From positions 2,268-66,267 of the forward strand of contig JAKMXF010000313.1 of NCBI GenBank assembly GCA_024704765.1: DNA of 64,000 nt, in the 5' to 3' direction. A program made the position numbers and the translations under genes. Positions 12,320 through 24,509 of the stretch are shown one piece after another; position 1 is the stretch's first letter, and every line of letters starts with the position of its first letter. The stretch comes from Oopsacas minuta. Lineage: Eukaryota > Porifera > Hexactinellida > Lyssacinosida > Leucopsacidae. The notes under the pieces are model-generated. The model was not told the DNA's origin. It did not search any database and saw only the letters and a list, made by a program, of their open reading frames with translations.

Positions 12320-13070
12320 ATATGAAATAAATGAGCAAAGGGTGACTAAAAATATCTAATTGGAAAACTTTCATATATTTAGTCAGGATAATGTTAATTA
12401 ACAGTCAAATAGTTCCTTTAGGTACCTTAACGTAAGCATGTTCAAATATTCGCTGCATAGCAGGATATACAATTGTATACTTGGTGGTGTGCGGGTGCTT
12501 TTGTTCGGTTAGTGTATATCTTGTATTGATCTACGGACTGAAGTTGCGTGAACAGTAACGGGGGGTATGAACAAGTATTATGAGCAAAACAACACACAAT
12601 TAGCTTATGAGAATTTTCTCCAAATTAACCATTTAATAAGGTATTCAAGTGTAAGGCTGCATACCATGTTGCAGTGTATCAACAAAATTGGTGTGTGTAC
12701 ACGCACCTGGTGTACTTCCAAACACCAATACTCTATTGCAGGGTACCCAAACTGGGGGCCGCGGAAAGTTTATGGAAGTGATTTACGCAAATTTTATTCT
12801 TTAGTTTTAGATATTCACACAACATCTACGATAATATCGGAATTCCTTTCGCTTTCCTCGAATAATAAACAAATTACACGTATTACACTTCCCAGAATTC
12901 TATTTAGAATTACGTCACCCTGAAAACATATAACATAGAGCGTTAAATGAAAACAATCATCCTGTGTTGAGAATGGGTAGGGCTTCAATGATATTGTTTA
13001 AATAGATTGTACCTTTGCTAATATCTATTAATATTTTAGTTATTAATTGCTATCGTTGATAAAGAAATTT
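12320..13070. other. No gene recognised; GTTGCAGTGTATC motif present
   Basis: A 118-codon frame at 12567-12923 (+) has no recognisable domain. Position 12669 carries ATGTTGCAGTGTATC followed by GTGTACACGCAC, resembling the ends of the inverted-repeat element at 14093-14816. This suggests a decayed relative. Confidence 0.4.
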
Positions 13071-13302
13071 ATGGCCAAACGAAAGCGAAGACAATTGGAT
13101 ACTTACCTAACTAAAAGTAATATACTCTATACAAATTGTCAATACATTTCGGGATCTGATGAAGATGAGTTAATTGGCAACACAGATATAATACAATAAT
13201 AATAACAATTTATAATCACAAATAATGAGACCAAAAGCAGGGGTCCGTGGAATTGTGATGAAGAAATTTTGGAACCGCGACATAAAAGTTTGGAAAGCAC
13301 TG
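13071..13302 (+). pseudogene. Possible hAT-derived fragment
   Basis: A 42-codon frame from the ATG at 13071 encodes a basic start (MAKRKRRQLDTYLTK) and stops at 13199. The segment ends at 13302 with a sequence whose reverse complement reads CAGTGCTTTCCAAACTTTTA, very like a hAT terminal repeat of the ZBED class. No partner end or target duplication was found to the left, so this may be a 5'-truncated relic. Confidence 0.3.
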
Positions 13303-13313
13303 CTCTATTGTAC

Positions 13314-13349
13314 GTCAAGTAACAACAACATTTGTTGTTGTCACTTGAC
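13314..13349. repeat. Short near-perfect hairpin
   Basis: GTCAAGTAACAACAACA pairs with TGTTGTTGTCACTTGAC across a two-base loop with one mismatch. It lies 12 bp beyond the hAT-like terminus at 13302. I cannot assign a role. Confidence 0.7.
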
Positions 13350-14043
13350 ATAAACATGGTAATTTCATATCAAAGCATCCAAAGATTCACAAACCTTTTC
13401 CGATTTTCCTGAAACTTTCCATATTGATAGTACCTTACTAGTCTATAATAACCTGCAAATTATAGCTCAATCTGTTGAATTTCAAATTCGAATTCGCGAT
13501 TTTTGACCCTAAACGGGGCTCAAATGGTAGGTTTAGTAAAGACCCATGTTTACTAAGGTCGCCATAATTTCGTTGTAACATATTCTTTCCGCTTCGATGT
13601 TGGTATACAGGTTGGAAAGAAATCATATACCACGATGTAACTATTTCCAACCCGATTTGGGAGTATCTAGATGGTACAAATTTTAATTGAAATTCACACT
13701 TAATCGATTTTACGAAGCATGCTATAACCCAAGAGGGATTGTTGGAAACTCTATTTAGTGCATCATGTTTTTTTGCATCAGGGACTTCTCATATGATAAC
13801 AACTTTCGAGAGTTTTCATTAGTTTCCTGGGAGTAATTTATAAATATATCATTCGGTAGATATCTACTATATTTGTATGGAAATGATCAGACATATATTG
13901 TCATATTTAACACCAGATAAACATTTCCAATTTAGTAACAAACATATATATTGCTTGGAACATGAATTATTCGGACGTCCACTGCCCTCTCTTTGACTTT
14001 GGTTTATATTTCGACATTATACTTATTTGGTTATGTATATTAA
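13350..14043. other. No gene recognised
   Basis: AT-rich spacer. Frames at 13438-13650 (-) and 13962-14171 (+) show no domain; the latter overlaps the start of the Helitron. Confidence 0.45.
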
Positions 14044-15383
14044 TCTATACTATTAAAACGCGAATAATCTCTATCTATATATATGTGTATATGTTGCAGT
14101 GTATCAGAGAATTTTGTGTTCTGATTTATCTCGTTCGTACGCGTACACACAATCCATCTTCAGTGTACTAGAACCCATATGCATGTGGGTCAATTAAAAT
14201 GTGTTAGATTCACAGTGATGGTATTTCATATAAGTTATCGCACTAAATTTGGAAACAGTTAATGTCGATTATAATTGGACCAAGTGTCTCCGTACCTCCT
14301 GGTTGTTGGTTGGAGTATTTGGAAGCGATATCTAGTTGCTGAACAGTTTTGATCAAATTAGTTGAATATATATAGCTTCTAATGGATGATTATGTGTATT
14401 GTTCACTGTTTGGAATATAGTGAAGGAACTTTCCTTGGATTAGTGTTAGGCTTGCCAGAGGATGTTGTCCAAATGTCCAACTACCTCTTGGTTGCTGGAT
14501 TGGGTATTTGGAATCGATAGCTACGTAGCTACTCGTTGAATGGGATTTTGAACGGACTAGTTAAGAATATTGCTTATAATTTATGTTGGTCAAAATTGAC
14601 CCGCTCGGGACTAAGTATTGTCACCCAGCCTCAACTATGTTGGCCCTATCTGGTGAAGGACCATTTAAAGCGTTACACTTCGATCCCTGGGCCTTAAATT
14701 CATATTAATTGACCCATATGCATTTCCCTAATTCACTAAGGATGCATCGTGTGTACACGCACACCCGAAAAATTCGTGTGCACATGTACACACGAAATTC
14801 TCTCATACACTCCAACACCCCAGAGCTGATGTTCGGCAAATAGGGGTATTTTGGAACTGGCCCGGACATGTTCCAGTCTTGGAAGAAAATCTACATATTT
14901 GACGAAACTATAACGTCCTTATCACCTGATTTGATCTTCGAAAAATTATATTATCAGGCATTGCTCATCCAATATAAATGATAGATGTTGTAAATATGAA
15001 TCACTACACCACAATATGCCAAATATGCTGAAATTATTACGCCATCATGTCTGAGCAAAAATTGATAATTCTCCAGATTTCAAGAATTGTATAATTTCTT
15101 AATACATGAGGTACGAAGTGCTGAGATTAATTACCAAAAGCCACGTACGCTCCAGTATTACCACACAAGGCCATTAAATGGAAATTGGATGGACCATGGA
15201 TAATAAAAAATAGAAATTTCCACAGAAATTAACCTAGAAGTACGTAGTGCTGAGTATATCCCATCGCGTAGCGACCCAAATGCATTACAAATGTAGCTGT
15301 TTTATACTTATGCTAAAACAAGGGACATAGCTCAAGGATACTTCTGCCTATAGTGCAGGGACCTAGCAAGCGAAGCGCGCTAG
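14044..15383 (+). mobile_element. Non-autonomous Helitron, family copy 3, with nested insertion
   Basis: It starts TCTATACTATTAAAACGCG preceded by A and ends with a hairpin (CTAGCAAGCGAAGCGCGCTAG) whose last four bases, 15380-15383, are CTAG followed by T. This agrees with Helitron insertion between A and T. The start is interrupted by an inverted-repeat element at 14093-14816. The remainder follows the family block order (CGTCCTTATCACC, TTGGATGGACCATGG, CGCGTAGCGACCC). No Rep/helicase is encoded. Confidence 0.75.
14093..14816. mobile_element. Inverted-repeat element nested in Helitron copy 3
   Basis: The ends GTTGCAGTGTATCAGAGAAT and (reverse complement) GTTGGAGTGTATGAGAGAAT match except at two positions. 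Further in, CCCATATGCATGTGGGTCAATTAA and TTAATTGACCCATATGCAT are also inverted. It is about 724 bp and non-coding. It splits the Helitron start from the rest, so it inserted later. A clear target duplication is not visible. Confidence 0.65.
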
Positions 15384-15411
15384 TTGTTAATAATTATTGC
15401 GTGTTTATCTA

Positions 15412-15591
15412 CAATATAACCTCGTTAATAAGTACATGACCGGCGCTTCGAAATTTGTACTTAGCCAGAGTACGTATTAACTGGAGCCAAATCAATTGAA
15501 TAACCATTGTAGGGACCTGATTTTGTGCAAATATTTGTTCGTACTATCCGCAAAGCGTATTAACCGTGTTAGTACTAACGAGGTTCTACTG
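15412..15591. mobile_element. MITE family with CAGTAGAACCTCG ends, copy D
   Basis: A 180-bp member. The left end is degenerate (CAATATAACCTCGTTAATAAG) and the right end ACGAGGTTCTACTG is intact and followed by TA. It is closest to the copy at 7125-7307, in reverse orientation. Confidence 0.8.
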
Positions 15592-16094
15592 TACATTTAA
15601 ATTCATAATATACAACACACGAGAATAATTAGTTGGGCAGCTTAGCAACATTATGCGAACATACCGGATAAAAGCATCAAACTTTTCTATATGTTAACCA
15701 TAACCATAGATCCTGTTCAAATCTAATCGAACTTGGAAACACTAGATTCGTACTCAGCAAATATTTCCAGCCATTTAATGGGTCACTTGACAATATTTTG
15801 GAGATATTTTCCCTAGCTACGCAGAAATGTCTCAGGAATGTTATAACATTCCATTCTCAAAATTTGTCATAACTCCATCGAGTGACCATACGTTGACGCA
15901 GCTATGCGAACTGAGTCTAGTTATACACGCATCGACCATCTAAATTATCTTGAAACACGGTTTTACGTGATCGTGCCAGCGGCCTGATATTTACTTATGA
16001 GCTTTTAGCGTATTTCTTACAGATACATAAAGTCATCCTCTGTTTTTGTCAGAAATCTTTAAGATAATTGCAAAATTATGGTTATGATATAGAT

Positions 16095-18427
16095 CAGTGT
16101 TTCCCAACCTTTACCAATTTAACGCCCCCTTATAGACTTAATATTTACAGAACGCCCCCTATTTAATACTTTATTGAATCAGTTTTAATTACTGCTATAT
16201 AGAAATATTAAAGATAGACTGATAGAGTATCTAGGGACTAATCTAAGTATCAGTATACGTTGGAACATGTGATCCTTGACTTTGGTGGCTCTTTGCTAGT
16301 TTGACTACATCCGGTTCTAACTGCGTCAGAAAGAGTCTCAAGTCGCCTCTTGTTGCTATTTCCAGTCGATTTCTTTGTTTTGTGAGCAGATTAACTACTG
16401 TGCTGAATCCCTTTTGGACAAGATATGATGATGGAAATGCAACAAACATTAATTTTACAGTTTGAAAAATATGGGGATAGCGTTCAGAGACTTCCTTCTT
16501 CATCCAGAATGCACTATATCCACATTGGGTGAATATGGCATTGCATTCGATATCATTCTGCAAATCGATGAATTTTTGAAATTGTGGATCCAAAGTTTCT
16601 ATATTTGTTCTAAATGGATTTATCACAAAATTAGGGATAACTAACTCGGTTAAATCTTTGAATCGAATCAACAAATCTTCGCTAAGGGAATCAACATATG
16701 AACAGTAAATATGAATGTTGTCATCTCTAATGATGTTATTATTTACCATATCCAGTTCACTTAAACAAGGTAACTGCCCAAATTCACGATGCGCAATATT
16801 TTGTCGGAACAAGGTTAGTTTACTTAAGAATGATAGAACAACGCCCTTCACTTGAATAAGAGTAGTATTATTTCCTTGTAGCTGCATATTCACTATATTC
16901 AGATTCACGAATGTCAGCTAAGTAAGTCACATCAGTCCTTATCATTTTAACCTTTTCTGCCAGAGTTTAATCGTATTCTTCTAGGAACTCGACTATAGAA
17001 TCAAACAGTTGATTGAATCGTTTCAAACAATTACCTTTAGAAAGCCACCGAACTTCAGTATGGAGAAGGAGGTGTTTGTAATCTTCATCATTGTTTTCAC
17101 AAAGTTGGTGAAAGATGCGATCAGTCAGTGAGTTCTTTTTGATTTTGTTCGTAGCAGTAATCACGATTTGAAAAGACTGGTGAAGATCAGGTGTTAGGTG
17201 CTTGGCGATCAAATCTTGAAGATGTATGACACAATGAATAGAGAAAACCTTTGGCACAGCTCGTTTCAGATGAGCTATGAAACCACGATCACGTCCAATC
17301 ATTGAAAGTGCTCCATCAGTAGCACACGCAATAATATTTCCCATTGGTATGTTCTTCTCTTCACAAAATTGCTTTACCACCATAAATATTGTCTCACCTT
17401 TAGTATCTGTTTCTAGTGGCTTGGAGAAGAGCATTTCTTCTTTTGATACACCATTGTGAATATATCGTACATATGCCATAAGTAAGGCTTCATTGTCACG
17501 TAAGGTTGACTCGTCAAGCTGCAAAGCGAATTCCGTTGTTTGTAAACTTTACACAACCGTTGTTCAACATCTATAGTCAATTCTTTGATCCTCCTCGAAA
17601 CTGAGTTATTACTTAAGGGAATTGATCTAACTACACTAGACGTATCTTGATGCATGACAGGAGATATAACCTCTCTTATAGCTGGAAGGATGAACTTTTC
17701 ACCTATTGTATGAGGCTTGCCACATTTGGCGATTAAAAGAGATATATTGTAAGAAGCAACAAGACCATCGTCATTTTTAGTAGTAATTTTGTTAATCATT
17801 CCATCTATGGAACTACGATTTGCAAACTGCCTGATTAAAGTCTGGAAATATTTGAGATCCTTGTCTTTCTTATCAGGGTGTTCCTTCGTCAAATGGCCGC
17901 ACGTACGTGAAGGTTTCATGCCCTCATTAGAGAACACTTGATTGCAGAGTAAACAAAAGGGTAATTGTTGATTAGTAGGTGAAGCGATGAAACCAAATTT
18001 CAGATAATCTATGGAGTATTGACGGCATTTTTTCTTGGGGTTTTCAGCCATGATTGGATATGCAAGAAAAATCGTGTCTATTATAGAGGTAATTAATGAA
18101 ATTACATGGTATGATCACTTTTTATAACTTCTTTGTTAAGAAGCCGTCTGAACTGATAATTCAAAACAAAGAAACAACACCATTGAAAGCATTGATTGAT
18201 TGTAAATGGTGAATACTTAGCTCTTCTTGTGGGCCCAACGTGTTAGAATTGTCATTATGGGTGAAGTGCACAACATACTAATGATACAATAGTATTTCGC
18301 AAAATTTACAGATGTAAAATAAATCTTCATCCAACGGCTCATTATCTTGTCAGCCCCCCCCACAGCGCCCCCTGAGGCAAAGCAAACGCCGTCCGGGGGG
18401 CGTTTAAGCCCCCGTTGGGAACCACTG
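16095..18427 (-). mobile_element. ZBED/SCAND3-like hAT element in foldback copy 1
   Basis: The ends CAGTGTTTCCCAACC and (reverse complement) CAGTGGTTCCCAACG are typical hAT termini. The flanking ATATAGAT at 16087-16094 and 18428-18435 is an exact 8-bp target duplication. Both ends carry C/G-run subterminal sequence (ACGCCCCCT; GGGGGGCGTTT). It is 2333 bp, with one broken transposase on the minus strand. Confidence 0.93.
16243..18051 (-). pseudogene. hAT transposase, ZBED5/SCAND3 type, broken
   Basis: Transposase of the hAT at 16095-18427, read from the ATG at 18051. The N-terminal part has a BED-like zinc finger (CLLCNQVF...H...EH) and the GKPHTIGEKFILPA block of the ZBED5/SCAND3/FAM200 group. 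A frameshift near 17545 leads into LQLDESTLRDNEALL and CATDGALSMIGR, which carry the catalytic-core acidic residues, and then HCVIHLQDL and HTEVRWLSKG; that segment stops at 16967. The C-terminal frame (16908-16243) holds the dimerisation region FPSSYLVQKGFSTVV...RNRLEI. At least two breaks separate the three segments, so no full-length enzyme is made. Order and content match the vertebrate-type ZBED relatives. Confidence 0.88.
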
Positions 18428-18525
18428 ATATAGATCATGGCATAAAAGTTTCAAATGTTAAAGAAATAAAAATTTTGTAATATAAACTGTCTAGTAACTA
18501 CACATCATGGCTAATTACAGAAATC

Positions 18526-18685
18526 TGCTGGAGTTCGCTTATTAGCAAGTCGGGTTTTATATGAGAAACTTGCTAATAAGCGAACTTGCTAATAGAGCAA
18601 CTTAATCAATTTGATAAATACTATTGTTATAGTACACGTACATATGTGTATGTAATAATGTAATATGTATAAGAATATTGTAGTA

Positions 18686-18724
<39 letters not shown>

Positions 18725-18885
18725 CCTAAAGAGTTCGAAGCAAATAAACGAACTAAAAGTTCGTGTAATAGCAAGTTCTTCTTGCTTATAAACGAACTAA
18801 AGGTTCCTGTATTAAGTTATTAGCAAGTCGTGTTTTTATGAGAAAACTTGCTAATAAGGCAATTGAAAATAGACGAACTCTACTG
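18526..18885. mobile_element. pogo-type MITE containing a GT microsatellite
   Basis: Inverted ends CTGGAGTTCGCTTATTAGC and (reverse complement) CAGTAGAGTTCGTCTATT, with repeated TTAGCAAGT/ACTTGCTAAT motifs inside. The ends resemble the MITE at 59125-59248 (CAGTGGAGTTCGCTTATTAG). It is inserted in the right part of the foldback element. Confidence 0.65.
18689..18722. repeat. GT dinucleotide microsatellite
   Basis: About 17 uninterrupted GT units within the pogo-type MITE. It creates a spurious histidine/threonine open frame on the minus strand. Confidence 0.95.
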
Positions 18886-19189
18886 TATATATCATAAATA
18901 TATATTTTGCAATTATAGCAAAAATTTCTCACAAACCAGATGATGACATTATGTATCTGTAAGAAATACGTGAAATACTTACAAGAAAACATCATGCCGC
19001 GGGGACGATCAAGTAAACGTGTTCAAAGATAATTTAGAGGTCGATGCGTGTATAACTAGACTCAGTACGCCTTACAGGACCGAACGAGGGGTCACTCAAT
19101 GGGGTTAGCACAAAGTTTGAGAATGAAATGTTATAGCATTCCTGAGTTGTTAGGGAAAATATCCCTAAATATGATAAAAATTATTGAGA

Positions 19190-20695
19190 GGTTCCCATAA
19201 TCTTAATTATTGTGCTTCCTCAGACTATATCTAATTTTCTGTACTAAGGCGCTCTGAATTTAACCGTCCCTACTGTTACTGAAAGGATTGGTCAAATTTT
19301 GTTGATACTTATCATATAGTTCTTAATTGTAAGGACTGTCGACTTTCCAATTCGGGCGATCAAACTAGTTGCCATTGTTATCTCAAAACTATTCAGTATT
19401 TTTATAATGCATTATAGTTGAATAGGAAGATATAAGGAGTGTATATTGCATTCCACATATATAACTTCCTATATTTTTGAGTTTTTGTGGTTATCACACA
19501 TTTTCATACTGGTATATGTGGTATATTGCTAAAATTTCGGAAACAGCTTAAGTTAGACCCACTACGATTGAACATGGGACCCAGTTGGCTTATCCATATC
19601 CATAGCATTTTATATACTAAGGCATGAGTCTATTGAAATTTTAAGTATAGGGAATCTTAATATTCCTATAGTGTCAAAATGGTACACTTTTGACCGACTA
19701 AATGTATTAGTGGTAATAAACTATACACATAATCCATTTCTGCAAAATTTTCAGAATGAATAACGTTACCCGAGTTATTTTTAGACAGTTGTATGACCAA
19801 AAATGGCCATTTGGAAGTCTGCAAATAATCTATTATTGCATATATACAATAAACTTTTACCATGGGATTTCAGGATTTTATAATTCAAAATATAAAAGTT
19901 TAGCATGATAAAGTTCATGCATTACAGTAGCGACCATGGATGACATATTTTGCCAATGTTCACCAATAACTTGACCACCTTCAACGTTATGGCAAAATCA
20001 TCTTGCACGCAGTTTTGAAAACATATGGCATTATTGATGACTACACAATTTCCTTTCATATCATATCAAAATATATGATCAGGTCATCAAAAAATTTGGA
20101 ATGAGAAAGTTCACACGTTTCAGAGTTAGAGTATTAACCATGGATGAGATACCTATGCCCGTGTTCACCAATAACTTGACAACCTTCAACGTTTTGGCCA
20201 AATTATCTTGCACACACATATAGTATATCCCCAACTTCACATTGGCTTAGTATATAGAATGCTATGGATAAGCCAACCGGGTAAATAGGCTCCCATTTAC
20301 AACTTCCCTTTCAATCGTAATATGTTCAACTTGAGCTGTTTCCGAAATTTTAGCAATATACCACATATATACGTATGAAGAGGTGTGATAACCACAAAAC
20401 TCAAAAACCAGAAATTTTGAATTATGTCATTATGTGCAATATACTTGCCATATATAACTTCCTATTCAACTATAATACATTTTATAACAAAATACTCAAT
20501 AGGTTTGAGATAACAATGGCCCATAGTTTGATAGCCCGAATTGGAGAGCTGGAGAGTCGACAGTCCATCCAATTAAAAATGATAATTATCAACAAAATTT
20601 GATAAATACTTTGAGTGACAGCTGGGACGATTAAATTCTAAATGTCTTAGAACAGAAAATTCGAATATAATCCGAGAAATCGCAGTAAAAAAGAT
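19190..20695. mobile_element. Long-inverted-repeat element, non-coding
   Basis: About 380-bp arms (19256-19640 against 20240-20638) are inverted and imperfect. Both contain GGACTGTCGA, TTATGCATTATAGTTGAATAGGAAG-like blocks, TAACCACAAAA/TTTTGTGGTTA, GGTATATTGCTAAAATTTCGGAAACAGCT and GGATAAGCCAA. Similarity seems to continue outward (TAATTTTCTGT), so the true ends are uncertain. The loop holds a direct repeat, 19918-20010 and 20108-20217, around TGTTCACCAATAACTTGAC. No transposase is present. Confidence 0.7.
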
Positions 20696-21709
20696 TACGT
20701 CACCAAATATGGAGAGGTCAATATGACGTCAGTATATATTACTCAGAGGGAATTCATGTGAACTTGTCAATTTTGATCATATTGAGATATCCCCTAGAGC
20801 AAGAATTAGGATAGTCATCTAACAATACTTACTGCGTTATGCTATATTTCGTAAAAGTGAACCTGCACTAAGTTCAACCATAATTTTTGTCAGTTGATTT
20901 TCTTGAAAACTATCAGGTGGAATGTGTTGTAACTTTCAGGATACTATAGACTAGTAACGGACTTGCAGTGTGTAATGTTAAATATGATAACGATATACAG
21001 CGATATAAATAAATATCAGGATATCAATTTTCTTAAAATTACCTCACTGGAACAAGTAGCCAAACATCTAGCATCCAAATAAACAGATTGGAAATCTATA
21101 TTGTTTCCATTCGCAATATACACGAATTGAATAAGTAAATTCAATATATGTATTAACTTCAGCATTATTGTTATTTACATTTCCAGTTTAAGATTATCGA
21201 ATATATATATTAAATACAATATGTTTAGTGCATATTGGATATTTAGATTACTAATAGAATTACCAAATACCATGCAAGTAAAAAGAATGTAATTTGAGAT
21301 GTAAGAAAACTAGAGAACTATCTATTAAAAACAATGGTAAGTAAAGTTAGTGCTAAATTTAACCTAAATAGATTTCATATCGCTCTTTCCATGTTCAGGG
21401 CTAAAGAAAGTGAAAGTGAGGCATAATAGGGATGAAATAGACTCTGGAATTAACCAAAACCGTAAATTGCAATATAATATTTGTAGGATTAAAAATATCA
21501 AAGTAAATAACTGAGTTGAACTGACCGGACACTTACACTATACGACAAACCCGAGAAGTTTGTGCGGTGTAGATGATGTGCCTTAGTATCCACACCACAT
21601 ATAAGAATGTACGATCTCGAACCTGTTTGTATAGTTACCCCGAAACTAAATGTATAGATGCAGTAGTATGTAATGAAAGCTTCATAATTTGGACTTAGGA
21701 TTCAATTAT
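20696..21709. other. No gene recognised
   Basis: AT-rich sequence with no open frame over about 60 codons and no paired ends. Confidence 0.5.
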
Positions 21710-21955
21710 AACTTGAGCCTTTCTTGAATTTTCTCTTAAAGAATATATACATATTTTGATAAGACAAAGAAAATAATTGTGCTGCAGTCAATATCCGCCA
21801 TCTCGAATGCCCGTTAACCCGAACAGAATTTTATTTCCTCTTAAAACTTGACTCTTTATTGAATTTTCTCTTAAAAAATATACGTATATTTTTCACTATA
21901 GTCAACTTCCGTTATCTCGAATGCTCGGTAACTATTGGTGGGCAGTTCGCTGAGT
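21710..21955. repeat. Direct repeat, ~135-bp unit, two copies
   Basis: Two copies of a unit running from AACTTGA(G/C)(C/T)CTTT.TTGAATTTTCTCTTAAA to CAGTCAA(T/C)(A/T)TCCG(C/T)(C/T)ATCTCGAATGC. The second half resembles a pogo-type terminus. This may be a tandemly duplicated MITE end. Confidence 0.6.
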
Positions 21956-23479
21956 TAAAGGGAGCTGTAACTTTGACCGATTTCTAAGTATTTAGACGGG
22001 AAATCTAAACACAAATGTCCCTGTATACAAGTATCGTACTTCCGTATATTTCCCTTTTTCTCTGCCAGCGTGAGAGCAATGTTTTCTTTAGTAAGTGACA
22101 TAATATACAAATATAATATTCTAATTCAAAAGAAAAGTAGAAAACGTCTGAAAATACTTGAGTTTAAAAGTATATACCGTGATATAATAAGTATTTCACT
22201 AAAAGTCAACATGAATTACACTAAAAAAATAATTTTAAGTCAATACAAGCACTTATGGAGGGAGACGTTTGTGTACAGTACCTTATGCGACGTTTGTGTA
22301 CGGATTTTGCTTGTGCCCGAAAATATTAGCCCAATGAAAACGTTTAAACCCTCTGAGAAGGGCTTGAAATATAAAGTTGGAACAAAGTAATTGATAGTTG
22401 GTCACGAGTTGAGGGCACCAAAAGTCCCAAGTTTGAAACATCAAATGTTAAGCCGCGAAGAGCAAGTAGCGCGCTTGTATAATCTAGTTTTTCCTTTTAT
22501 TATCGCATACATATAATGTGTGCTATTTTAGCTTCGCTATTACATAAATCTCGTATTTAGAAAACTATAACTGTGTCATACTGGAATTTAGGAACGTAAC
22601 GCCACCAATCTCATTAAACCATAATTTGTGGCAATTTTCAAGAACGTAACCCATCGTTCTATTTATGTAAGTAATCACCTGTTAAATCAAAACAATGGAA
22701 GTATTAATTAGTAAAAAATTTTATCGATGAAACCCAATTATTGCAAATTTAACAGATTTAGCCAGAAGTTGTTGACATGCTTGATAACATTCTGCAGTAT
22801 ATGGTATGGGTTGCCCCAAAGTCGTCCTAATGTGATTTTGATGCAGCAGGGATAGAAAAATGTCGTTTTAGCGATTTGTCGTTAAAATCCGTAATTTAAT
22901 GTATTTATACTTATAACATATTATCTTAATTGTCTATCATATCGAAATAGGGCAACACTAAAATCTACAATATTAGTGACCTATAGAGATAATCTAACAG
23001 CAATGCTATTAAGGTAAGTAATGAGAGGCCTAGTGTGGTAACTCATGACCAAACCAACCATTAAACATTCTTTTTCTAGTGACACTTTAGACTTAGACAG
23101 TGGTTTACCAGAATAATATTGAGCTGGCTTCAGTCCTATACTTGCTTGTTCAATTTTGAGTGCTTCGCAACTTCAAAAAGGAAGGTGATGTGACGCGACT
23201 GTGCAAATTGCCCAAGGTGGAAAAAGCATCCTTTGATGAACGTCATAGGCCAAACTTATTTGTAAGTATTAATCGCTGCTCTTTCAAAATCCACTAAAAG
23301 GCACTGGATTAGAGTCAGGACATAACTGTCTAATCACCTGCCACATTCTCGGTAATATACAGAGCTCTTCCCTGGAAGTAATATATATATCAAAGGCAAT
23401 AAGTGTCCATCACGAAAAGGGTAAACTCCTCCAACTAGTGTATGCACAGTATAGAGTTAGGGAAAGAGGCTAGGAACCA
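21956..23479. other. No gene recognised; possible Helitron 3' end at 22487
   Basis: A lysine-rich 106-codon frame at 22070-22390 (+) has no known domain. At 22454-22487 the sequence CGCGAAGAGCAAGTAGCGCGC is followed by TTGTATAATCTAG and T. This arrangement (GC-rich hairpin-like tract, then CTAG before T) is like a Helitron 3' end. No matching start was identified. The rest is featureless. Confidence 0.35.
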
Positions 23480-24509
23480 CCTTAAATGTGCCATCTGCCA
23501 TCCAAATTGATGCAAAGGAGAGAATTTTTGTTTTCTTCGGTTCCAAAAATGATCATCCTATCAATTCTCGGTCCGGTATCGAACAATAAAAAGCTATTGC
23601 CGCCTAATGATTTTATATTTGAATCTACGTGAAGATCGAATAGAGAGGTAGGATTAGTTGGCATATGTCTTATCCGTTGGCAAAGTTTCTTTAAGCTTTT
23701 TTCACGCGGTAGAAGTGTTTTGCCATTTCGGTTAGTTTCCTTGATGCTTCGTCAATGATTCGATGAGGATTATCATGAGATTCTAGGGCACGTATTTTAA
23801 CCCCTGTTCCGAAATTGAAACCTTCCTCTTTCCCAATTTCTTCCGCATGGCAATGTTGGCCTATCATTTTTAAGATAGAGATTCCGACAGTATGGATGCG
23901 GTCTTTACAATTTTTGAATTGACAACGCCAGTGTTTTGCGACATTTGTTGTGCGCTGAAAGTTATAAATATATCCATCATATAATACTTTGTCTCGTCCT
24001 CTTGAAGATTTGATCAATTTTAGTTCTGAATTGTTTCAATTGTGCTGAATTGATACTGTTGTGTTGGTGTCTACTTGTGATGGGTCAATTTCAGATAAAA
24101 AGATAGAGCTATCCATCGGTATGATATTATTCATATCCACAAAAGCATTTCCCAATCCTATTGCATTTTCTGCAGCTTCTTTATGCAAGAGATCCATATG
24201 TTGTTGTCTACTGTGGCAATAATTATGGAGATCTGATAGTTTCTCCTGTATTCCTACACTATCGACTAATGTAACATCTTCATCAACATTCCAAGATATT
24301 ATCCCTCCATATTCTTGGTAATCCCCCCAATTCATCAATGCTACTTTCACGCTTTCAGAATTCAAGTTGATCTTGTATCCCACTTTCAGGCTAGGTATTG
24401 CAAGGGTAACAAAATTTTCATCTAGTCCAAGTGATATTAATTGGAGGGGATATTGTGTATTTCGCAAGGGGAGAAGAATGGTTATCAGGACTTCAAACGG
24501 CTTCTCCAT
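23480..24509 (-). pseudogene. FLYWCH-type MULE transposase, broken
   Basis: A decayed Mutator-like transposase. The first segment (24509 down to 24036, 157 codons) is unrecognised. It ends in a TGA followed, in the same frame, by a second segment (to 23691) with a FLYWCH zinc finger: GYIYNFQR, WRCQFKNCKDRIHT and a final H-x-H pair (QHCHA). A shift of frame then gives NSFLLFDTG...RMIIFGTEENKN, and another shift gives WMADGTFKVVP, the first catalytic Asp region of MULE enzymes. Nothing further downstream of the catalytic core is visible. One in-frame stop and at least two frameshifts make it a pseudogene. It differs in sequence from the MULE at 27-29.8 kb. Confidence 0.75.

Larger units (their letters stand above)
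15772..19165. mobile_element. Foldback element, family copy 1 (hosts a hAT and a MITE)
   Basis: The left arm (about 15772-16090) and right arm (about 18900-19165) are inverted and imperfect. Examples are GGTCACTTGAC against the right-arm GGTCACTCAATGG, GAGTCTAGTTATACACGCATCGACC against its complement at about 19043, and CGTATTTCTTACAGATACAT against its complement at about 18950. The same arms occur at 42.7-46.2 kb, so this is a repeat family. A 2.3-kb hAT (16095-18427) and a pogo-type MITE (about 18526-18885) sit inside. It has no coding capacity of its own. Confidence 0.75.

Noticed and set aside
12567-12923. 118-codon frame
   Set aside because: No domain, poor composition for coding, and it overlaps a motif typical of a decayed inverted-repeat element.
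18589-18774. Open frame rich in Thr-His repeats (-)
   Set aside because: It is the translation of the GT microsatellite within a MITE.
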